The notes below the pieces were generated by a model. That model searched no databases, had not been told where the DNA came from, and saw nothing but the letters and a program-made list of their open reading frames with translations. From Pseudomonas antarctica (GTDB lineage Bacteria > Pseudomonadota > Gammaproteobacteria > Pseudomonadales > Pseudomonadaceae), in NCBI RefSeq assembly GCF_900624995.1, contig NZ_UYXQ01000002.1:1-64000 (forward strand): 64,000 nucleotides of DNA. The letters are read 5' to 3'. Shown piece after piece: positions 58,079 through 64,000 of this stretch. Made by a program: the position numbers and the translations under genes. How positions within the stretch are numbered: the stretch's first letter is position 1; each line of letters opens with the position of its first letter.

Positions 58079-58600
58079 TCATTGTTTGGTCTGGCGCAGC
58101 AGCAATGTGCCGCTGCGCTGGGTAAATTCAAGTTGTTTCAATGCACTCATGCCCAGCAACACCTGTTCGCCGTCCAAGCCCGGCGCCACTATCGCGCGGA
58201 CGTCCTGAAGGACAATATCGCCCAGTTTCAGGCGCTCAAGGTGGGTGCGATAGCCCTGAACACGGCCGTTGGCGGTACTCAAGGTCACCGGCAGGCCACG
58301 TTTAAGTCCGAGACGGTCGGCCACTTCGGTCGGAACCGCCACATCGGTCGCTCCGGTGTCGAGCATAAATTCCACCGGTTGACCGTTGATCTGGCCGCTG
58401 GCAACAAAATGCCCTTGGCCGTTGCCCAGCAATTTCACTTCGATGTAACCCTCGTGTTGCGCCGAGGTCACCACAGCATTGGGATTTTCCTGACGCGCTT
58501 CCCACTGCCCAAAAAATCGTGTGGCCAAAAACAACCCGGCCCCCCATGCCACGAACATTAATACACGTCCGGCGCGTTTGCCCGGCGGCTGCCCGCTCAT
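58079..58600 (-). CDS. Retropepsin-like aspartic protease, membrane-anchored
   Basis: A 173-residue protein with an N-terminal signal anchor (about 12-30, [18 protein letters not shown]). A single retropepsin domain follows, with catalytic Asp81 in [13 protein letters not shown], so it would work as a dimer in the periplasm. Matches the TIGR02281-type clan AA family common in proteobacteria. The ATG overlaps the esterase stop by four bases, and the gene ends 10 bases before parC. Substrate unknown. Confidence 0.88.
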   Translation of the reverse strand: MSGQPPGKRAGRVLMFVAWGAGLFLATRFFGQWEARQENPNAVVTSAQHEGYIEVKLLGNGQGHFVASGQINGQPVEFMLDTGATDVAVPTEVADRLGLKRGLPVTLSTANGRVQGYRTHLERLKLGDIVLQDVRAIVAPGLDGEQVLLGMSALKQLEFTQRSGTLLLRQTKQ

Positions 58601-59592
58601 GGCTGCGCGTTCCAGCCACCGGCGGGGGCGGCGAAACGATAGACCACAGGGCGTTTTTCACCATCGGCTCTGGGGCCAAAGTTGTTGTCGATACCGAGCC
58701 AGGCGCCGTCGGCATCCACCACCAAGGCTTCTGCCAGGCCGTAGGGCTGGGCATAGCGCCGGTTAGGTGTCAGGGTTTCGTCGGCGAACGACCAGCACAG
58801 CTCGACGTTGGCCGTGACCGCATCGCGCCGGCAAATCTGGAACGCATTGCGCTCCAAGGTAAACAGTTTGCCGTTGTACAGCGCCAGGTCGGCAAAGTCC
58901 TTGGACACTGCCTTGGCGTTGGTGAACTGCGCCGGCTGCACTTCCTGGCCAGCTTCGCTCAACAACACACATGGCCCATCGCAATCCCATACGCTCTGGC
59001 CACGCTTGATCGAGATCAAGCCACGTCGCTCACGCTCGGCCGCCAGCCAAATCTGGTTGCCTTCGGGGTTAATCGCCACGCCTTCAAACAACGCATTGAA
59101 ATACAGCAACATGCCGCTGGCTCGGGCTTCGCGCACCATGCCTGGGGCAATCTTCAACCATTGAGGCGCGCCACTCACCGGCACCTGCAGCACAGCCGCG
59201 TGGGCTTCGCTGACAATGTAACGGTTGCCGGCGGCATCACAGGTGATGCCTTCAAAATCCAGGTCGCCACCGCGAATGAACGACGCGGCCTTGGTGCGTG
59301 AACGCAAACCCCAAGGCAAACCGGACTCGGGCACCGGCGGCACGTCGATCTTCACCGTTTCGGCCTGCCAGGTCGGCGCACTGATATCGAGGCGGTAGAT
59401 CTGGTCGTCATCGCGGTCGGAAACCGTCCACAACGCCTTGCCACATAGGGCCAGGCCCGACAGGTTACCGCCGCGCATGCCGTCCACCGGGTGTTCAGAC
59501 AGCAGTTTGAGCTCTGCCACGGGCGCGGCAGCCACTTGGGTGGCCGCCAACCCGCTCACTATCAGGATCGCCAGGGCGAAACCTGTGCGCAT
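58597..59592 (-). CDS. Phytase-like esterase, periplasmic
   Basis: A 331-residue protein with a signal peptide of about 22 residues (FALAILIVSGLAATQVAAA). A beta-propeller-like body follows: NLSGLALCGKALWTVSDRDDDQIYRL, GGDLDFEGITCDAAGNRYIVSE, FEGVAINPEGNQIWLAAE. This fits the esterase-like domain of phytase families (PF13449 type). The pairs of acidic residues suggest calcium binding. The ATG overlaps the parE stop by one base (TGATG). Substrate unknown; it may well be another phosphate ester. Confidence 0.85.
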   Translation of the reverse strand: MRTGFALAILIVSGLAATQVAAAPVAELKLLSEHPVDGMRGGNLSGLALCGKALWTVSDRDDDQIYRLDISAPTWQAETVKIDVPPVPESGLPWGLRSRTKAASFIRGGDLDFEGITCDAAGNRYIVSEAHAAVLQVPVSGAPQWLKIAPGMVREARASGMLLYFNALFEGVAINPEGNQIWLAAERERRGLISIKRGQSVWDCDGPCVLLSEAGQEVQPAQFTNAKAVSKDFADLALYNGKLFTLERNAFQICRRDAVTANVELCWSFADETLTPNRRYAQPYGLAEALVVDADGAWLGIDNNFGPRADGEKRPVVYRFAAPAGGWNAQP

Positions 59593-61496
59593 CAGCCTAG
59601 AACCTCGGCCAAGTTGCCTTTGGATTCGAGCCAGGCCTTGCGGTCCGGTGCACGCTTTTTAGCCAGCAACATGTCCATCATTTCCGAGGTGCCGGCGAAG
59701 TCTTCCAGGGTCAACTGCACCAGGCGCCGCGTGTTCGGGTCCATAGTGGTTTCGCGCAGCTGCGGCGGGTTCATCTCGCCCAAGCCTTTGAATCGCGTGA
59801 CCTGTGGCTTGCCGCGTTTTTTCTCGGCGATCAGGCGGTCGAGGATGCCATCGCGCTCGGCATCGTCCAGGGCGTAGAAAATCTCTTTGCCCAGGTCGAT
59901 ACGGTACAGCGGCGGCATGGCGACGTAGACGTGACCGGCATCCACCAATGGGCGGAAGTGCTGGACGAACAGCGCACACAGCAAGGTGGCGATGTGCAAA
60001 CCGTCGGAGTCGGCGTCGGCGAGAATGCAGATCTTGCCGTAGCGCAGTTGGGCAATATCAGCCGAGCCTGGATCGACACCGATGGCCACTGCGATATTGT
60101 GCACTTCCTGGCTGGCCAGAACTTCGCTGCCATCGACTTCCCAGGTGTTGAGGATCTTGCCGCGCAACGGCAGGATCGCCTGGAACTCCTTGTCCCGCGC
60201 TTGCTTGGCGGAACCGCCAGCGGAGTCACCTTCCACCAGGAACAGCTCGGAGCGCATCGGGTCTTGCCCGGCGCAATCGGCCAATTTGCCTGGCAGTGCC
60301 GGGCCTTGAGTGATGCGCTTGCGCTCGACCTTTTTACTGGCCTTCAAACGGCGACCGGCGTTGTTGATCGCCAGTTCTGCGAGGGCCAAGCCCAGCTCCG
60401 GGTGCTCGTTAAGCCACAGGCTGAAGGCGTCCTTGACCACGCCCGACACAAACGCCGCCGCCTCACGGGACGACAAGCGCTCTTTGGTCTGACCGGAGAA
60501 TTGCGGCTCCTGCATCTTCATCGACAGCACGAACGCGATGCGCTCCCACACGTCTTCCGGCGCCAATTTCACCCCGCGTGGTAACAGGCTGCGGTATTCG
60601 CAGAATTCGCGCATGGCATCCAGCAAGCCCTGGCGCAAACCATTGACGTGGGTGCCGCCCTGAGCGGTGGGGATCAGGTTGACGTAGCTCTCCTGCACGC
60701 TGTCGCCACCTTCGGGCAACCACAGCAGCGCCCAGTCGACGGCTTCTTTATTACCGGCCAAGCTGCCGCAGAACGGCTCGTTGGGCAGGCGCTCGAAGTC
60801 GCTGACGGAGTCTTCCAGGTAGGAGCGCAGGCCGTCTTCGTAATGCCACTCGACCTTCTCGCCGGTGCCTTTGTCTTCAAAGCTGACCAGCAAGCCCGGG
60901 CACAACACCGCCTTGGCCTTGAGCACGTGCTTGAGGCGGCTGATGGAGAATTTGGGGGAATCGAAGTATTTCGGGTCCGGCGCGAAGTACACGCTGGTGC
61001 CGGTGTTGCGCTTGCCAACGGTGCCGATCACTTCCAGGTCGGTGGCTTTGTAGCCATCGGCGAAGGTCATCTGGTACTCGTTGCCGTCGCGCTTGACCTT
61101 GACCCGCACATGGTTCGACAGGGCGTTGACCACGGAAATACCCACACCGTGCAAGCCACCGGAGAACTGGTAGTTCTTGTTGGAGAACTTGCCGCCGGCG
61201 TGCAGCTTGGTGAGGATCAGCTCGACGCCCGACACACCCTCTTCGGGGTGGATGTCCACCGGCATGCCGCGACCATCGTCGGACACTTCCAGGGAATGGT
61301 CGGCGTGCAGGATGACTTGTACCGACTTGGCGTGCCCGGCCAAGGCTTCGTCGACACTGTTGTCGATGACTTCCTGGGCAAGGTGGTTCGGCCGGCTGGT
61401 GTCGGTGTACATGCCGGGGCGTTTGCGCACCGGGTCGAGGCCCGAGAGGACTTCGATGGCGTCGGCGTTATAAGAGCTAGCGCTGGGAGTGGCCAT
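59592..61496 (-). CDS. parE: DNA topoisomerase IV subunit B
   Basis: A 634-residue ATPase subunit. The GHKL ATPase domain has EVIDNSVDEALAGHA, DDGRGMPVDIH and GGLHGVGISVVNALS. The C-terminal TOPRIM domain has EGDSAGGSAKQARDKEFQAILPLRGKILN and DADSDGLHIATLL. Conserved order with yqiA and cpdA upstream. Co-transcribed tightly with the esterase, protease and parC genes. Confidence 0.97.
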   Translation of the reverse strand: MATPSASSYNADAIEVLSGLDPVRKRPGMYTDTSRPNHLAQEVIDNSVDEALAGHAKSVQVILHADHSLEVSDDGRGMPVDIHPEEGVSGVELILTKLHAGGKFSNKNYQFSGGLHGVGISVVNALSNHVRVKVKRDGNEYQMTFADGYKATDLEVIGTVGKRNTGTSVYFAPDPKYFDSPKFSISRLKHVLKAKAVLCPGLLVSFEDKGTGEKVEWHYEDGLRSYLEDSVSDFERLPNEPFCGSLAGNKEAVDWALLWLPEGGDSVQESYVNLIPTAQGGTHVNGLRQGLLDAMREFCEYRSLLPRGVKLAPEDVWERIAFVLSMKMQEPQFSGQTKERLSSREAAAFVSGVVKDAFSLWLNEHPELGLALAELAINNAGRRLKASKKVERKRITQGPALPGKLADCAGQDPMRSELFLVEGDSAGGSAKQARDKEFQAILPLRGKILNTWEVDGSEVLASQEVHNIAVAIGVDPGSADIAQLRYGKICILADADSDGLHIATLLCALFVQHFRPLVDAGHVYVAMPPLYRIDLGKEIFYALDDAERDGILDRLIAEKKRGKPQVTRFKGLGEMNPPQLRETTMDPNTRRLVQLTLEDFAGTSEMMDMLLAKKRAPDRKAWLESKGNLAEVLG

Positions 61497-61541
61497 GGGG
61501 TCTCGTCGTGAGTCGTTCGATTAAAAAAGTAACCTGCGGCT

Positions 61542-62150
61542 TCAAAGTGCTGCGAAGTCGAAGGATTGATACTGATCTGCGCCAATGCCGGCAAAACTCA
61601 ACATCGCCGGCAATTGCTGGGCGAACCCTTGATAACCATGATCGCCGCCGGCCTGGATACGCAAGGCACAGGCCCGGTAATACTGCTGGGCGAGACGATA
61701 ATCCAGGGTCTCATCCCCGGTCTGCAACCACACCTGATAACGCGCGGCGTCCTGCGGAGCCGGCACTTCCAGTTCGGCCAGGGCCGTGACGTGGTCGCGG
61801 GTCAACTCCCAGGTTTCATCGGTGTAGAGGTTCTTCTGGGTGCCCAGGTAACCGTCAAACATCCGATGGGGGCTGACCGCGGGGTTGACCAGCAGCGCCT
61901 TGAGGCCATGGCGTTCGGCAAGATGGGTTGCATAGTAGCCGCCGAGTGAGCTGCCGACCAGCAGCGGCCGACCCAGTTGCTCAATGGCCGCCTCCAATTG
62001 AGGAATGGCCTGACGTGGATGGTGATGCAGGGCCGGCACGCGCAATTGGTCGGCCAGGCCGAGGCTGTCCATCACGGCGATCAACTGGCTGGCCTTGTTG
62101 GAAGCCGGCGCACTGTTGAAACCGTGGATATACAAGATCGAAGCAGACAT
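61542..62150 (-). CDS. yqiA: YqiA family esterase
   Basis: A 202-residue alpha/beta hydrolase. The nucleophile elbow GSSLGG has Ser68; the acid (QTGDETLDY) and the base (GGDHGYQGF) follow. E. coli YqiA hydrolyses short-chain acyl esters and thioesters. The ATG at 62150 starts MSASILYIHGFNSAP. It lies 45 bases before parE, as in enterobacteria. Confidence 0.92.
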   Translation of the reverse strand: MSASILYIHGFNSAPASNKASQLIAVMDSLGLADQLRVPALHHHPRQAIPQLEAAIEQLGRPLLVGSSLGGYYATHLAERHGLKALLVNPAVSPHRMFDGYLGTQKNLYTDETWELTRDHVTALAELEVPAPQDAARYQVWLQTGDETLDYRLAQQYYRACALRIQAGGDHGYQGFAQQLPAMLSFAGIGADQYQSFDFAAL

Positions 62151-62236
62151 GCCGGGCTCTCCGTGCATCAGCCAAAGAGGCGCAGTTTACAGGGATCGGC
62201 GCGGTGTGTGAGTCCCCTATCGTGCAGCCAGTACAG

Positions 62237-62250
62237 AGCCCCTCCCACAC
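62237..62250. repeat. Degenerate half REP
   Basis: AGCCCCTCCCACAC is one arm of the element class seen at 54751, with no partner arm nearby. Confidence 0.35.
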
Positions 62251-62272
62251 TTTTGATCAGCGTTTACAGCCT

Positions 62273-63088
62273 TTAATAGCCGTTGCTGCCGTAATTGATG
62301 GTAAACGCGAAGCCTTTGACCCGTTCTACACCGGTTTCCAGCCGTCCGTCGGCATGCAGGCGCAGCCAGCGGTAGCCCGGCGCTTGCTCGCTGACCTTGA
62401 ACTCCTCGCTGCCGGGCGCGAACTGAATGCAGGTCGATGGAGATGCCAGCAGCCGCACGCCGTTACGCTCGCGGTCGATTTCCTGGTGCACATGCCCCCA
62501 GAGCACTGCCTTGACCTGCGGGAAGCGGTCGAGCACGGCAAACAAGGCCTCGGGGTTGCGCAGGCCGATGGGCTCCATCCACGCGCAGCCAATCGACACC
62601 GGGTGATGGTGAAAGCACACCAGATGGTGCTGGCTCGGCGCTTCACTCAAGGCCTGGGCAAGTAATTGCAGTTGCTGGTCTTGCAGATAACCGGGTACCG
62701 AGCCGGGCACGGCAGAGTCCAGCAGGATGACGCGCCAGTTACCGATGTCGACTACCGGCTCCAGCAGATCGCTGTGCACCGCGGCATGGGCCATAACCTG
62801 CGGCTCGTCGTGGTTGCCGGGAATCCAACGTGCCGGAGCGGCGACCTGCTGACTCAGGTCGCGAAACTGTTGATAGGACTCAAGCGTGCCGTCCTGGGAC
62901 AAATCCCCTGTGGCCAGCACCAAGTCGATCTGCGGCTGTTGCTCGCGCACCAGATCGATCACCCGTTGCAGGCTTTCGCGGGTGTTCATGCCCAGCAGCG
63001 TAGCGTCGGCCTCGGCAAACAAGTGGCTGTCGGACAGCTGCACCAGCAGCGCCGGCGCATCGGGGTTCACGGTGGATACGCGGGACAA
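62273..63088 (-). CDS. cpdA: 3',5'-cyclic-AMP phosphodiesterase CpdA
   Basis: A 271-residue class III phosphodiesterase. The metal-binding motifs of the calcineurin family are LSDSHL, GDLSQDG, GNHDEP, HHHPVSIG and GHVHQE, in order. In P. aeruginosa CpdA lowers cAMP and so tunes Vfr control of virulence. The start is TTG at 63088, preceded by GGGAGAG; the frame continues to another TTG at 63106. Upstream lie the DUF1249 and nudF genes, same direction. Confidence 0.94.
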   Translation of the reverse strand: MSRVSTVNPDAPALLVQLSDSHLFAEADATLLGMNTRESLQRVIDLVREQQPQIDLVLATGDLSQDGTLESYQQFRDLSQQVAAPARWIPGNHDEPQVMAHAAVHSDLLEPVVDIGNWRVILLDSAVPGSVPGYLQDQQLQLLAQALSEAPSQHHLVCFHHHPVSIGCAWMEPIGLRNPEALFAVLDRFPQVKAVLWGHVHQEIDRERNGVRLLASPSTCIQFAPGSEEFKVSEQAPGYRWLRLHADGRLETGVERVKGFAFTINYGSNGY

Positions 63089-63186
63089 GGCGCTCTCCCA
63101 AGGCAATCACAGGAAATGGACGTTTGGCGCGATTATGCTGGGGCAGGACACAAAGAGGAAACCCAAGAAGCAGACGCCGTTCACAT

Positions 63187-63636
63187 CTACCGCACGACTT
63201 CAAACTCGTGGCCCAGGGCCAGGCAGTGGCTCAACCATTCACCGAGGAACACATTGAGCTGTGCTTTCTCATCGGGCTGGTGCATGAACGCATTCGGGTA
63301 AGGATAGATGCTGCGAAAGCGTCGTGCATGCTCGGCGCTGATCACTTCGGCCATGCGCGCGTCGTGATACACCTGCACTTCCAACTGCGGCACCGGCAGC
63401 CACGGCAGGCTGTGCTCCTGACGTACACGCAAGGTGGTGGTGTACGGGCAGTTGACGATGACCTCAAGGGTCAGCACGCCGAGCATCTGGTCGCCGTGGG
63501 TCACGGCAATGCGCCGCGCCTCGGGGGTGTGGCGCATGTCGGGAAGCAAGCGCATCAACCGCGCATAGTTGGCCTCGCAGGCGGCTTGCAGCCCGATCAG
63601 GTCAACTCGATAACGTTCCCGTGCCTTTACTGCCAT
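63187..63636 (-). CDS. DUF1249 protein (YqiB family)
   Basis: A 149-residue protein that starts MAVKARERYRVDLIGLQAACE and carries PYTTTLRVRQEH, YHDARMAEVISAE and YPNAFMHQPDEK, the pattern of the YqiB family. Function unknown. Its start overlaps nudF by 10 bases. The order nudF-yqiB-cpdA-yqiA-parE is shared with E. coli. Confidence 0.93.
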   Translation of the reverse strand: MAVKARERYRVDLIGLQAACEANYARLMRLLPDMRHTPEARRIAVTHGDQMLGVLTLEVIVNCPYTTTLRVRQEHSLPWLPVPQLEVQVYHDARMAEVISAEHARRFRSIYPYPNAFMHQPDEKAQLNVFLGEWLSHCLALGHEFEVVR

Positions 63637-64000
63637 AACCCCCTCACTTCCGCGCGATTAAGCGCAAGCCATTGCAGGGCGATAATGCTGGCTGCGTTGG
63701 AAATTTTGCCGTCACGCACCGCTTGCAGGGCATCTTCGAAAGCCCAGGTGGTGACGCGGATATCTTCTGCCTCTTCCTCCAGTCCATGGACGCCACCCGC
63801 CCCGGCGCTGTCGCAGCGGCCCAGGTACAGATGGACGAATTCAGTACTGCCGCCGGGCGAAGGGAAATATTGGGTGATCGGCCACAGCGCAGAGAACGTA
63901 AGACCAGCTTCCTCCTCGGCTTCGCGGTGCGCAACCTCCTCCGGTTGTTCATCCTTGTCGATCAGGCCGGCGACCATTTCAATCAACCATGGGTTGTCGG
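63627..64000 (-). CDS. nudF: ADP-ribose pyrophosphatase NudF, 3' part
   Basis: The gene runs off the right edge; the visible 124 codons include the Nudix box AGLIDKDEQPEEVAHREAEEEAGL. It hydrolyses ADP-ribose to AMP and ribose 5-phosphate. The substrate-binding N-terminus lies outside the window. Confidence 0.94.
   Translation of the reverse strand, partial: DNPWLIEMVAGLIDKDEQPEEVAHREAEEEAGLTFSALWPITQYFPSPGGSTEFVHLYLGRCDSAGAGGVHGLEEEAEDIRVTTWAFEDALQAVRDGKISNAASIIALQWLALNRAEVRGLWQ

Overview
The window is chromosomal DNA from a Pseudomonas of the fluorescens group. The evidence is the azurin sequence, the gene order orn-rsgA-(motA/motB)-rhdA-psd-serB-parC-parE-yqiA-cpdA-nudF, GC-rich codon use, REP/REPIN repeats typical of these genomes, and Pseudomonas-style gene starts. 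This attribution rests on recognising families and order, not on a search. Most of the window is core genome on the minus strand; two segments look accessory.

Layout. 1-74 is the start of an IS3-type transposase. 180-626 is azurin, with an ANR-like box upstream. 960-1142 is a small charged protein. 1190-7965 is a three-gene operon (large transglutaminase/DUF2126 protein, circularly permuted ATP-grasp plus alpha-E protein, small transglutaminase) thought to make or process a peptide. 8153-13061 holds three tandem copies of an unrecognised two-gene cassette: a ~307-residue protein with central hydrophobic helices plus a ~149-residue membrane protein. The copies are separated by leftover 3' tails of ygiQ, each followed by a copy of the ygiQ terminator. 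ygiQ (13220-15523) comes next.

15624-22902 is replication and translation core: dnaB, rplI, a DUF2232 membrane protein, rpsR, rpsF, rlmB, rnr. 23127-23476 carries two identical tRNA-Leu(CAG) genes, each with its own promoter and terminator. 23622-26212 is a ferric-iron type ABC importer (binding protein and fused permease), followed by a chemoreceptor. 28389-40737 is a run of minus-strand housekeeping genes: purA, hisZ, hflC, hflK, hflX, hfq, miaA, mutL, amiB, tsaE, nnrD. queG, a TRIC-type channel, orn and rsgA follow.

44529-46384 is a compact, more AT-rich three-gene operon, TIR-like / caspase-like protease / TIR, inserted between rsgA and motB. It is a strong candidate for an anti-phage TIR-caspase (type IV Thoeris-like) system. 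46434-48311 is motB and motA, with a recognisable sigma-28 promoter. The remainder is an HDOD protein, thiosulfate sulfurtransferase, psd, serB, a membrane protein, a PqiC-type lipoprotein, parC, a retropepsin-like protease, a phytase-like esterase, parE, yqiA, cpdA, a DUF1249 gene and the 3' part of nudF at the right edge.

The two most interesting regions are the triple cassette next to ygiQ, which behaves like repeated insertion or duplication at the 3' end of a core gene, and the TIR-caspase-TIR operon.
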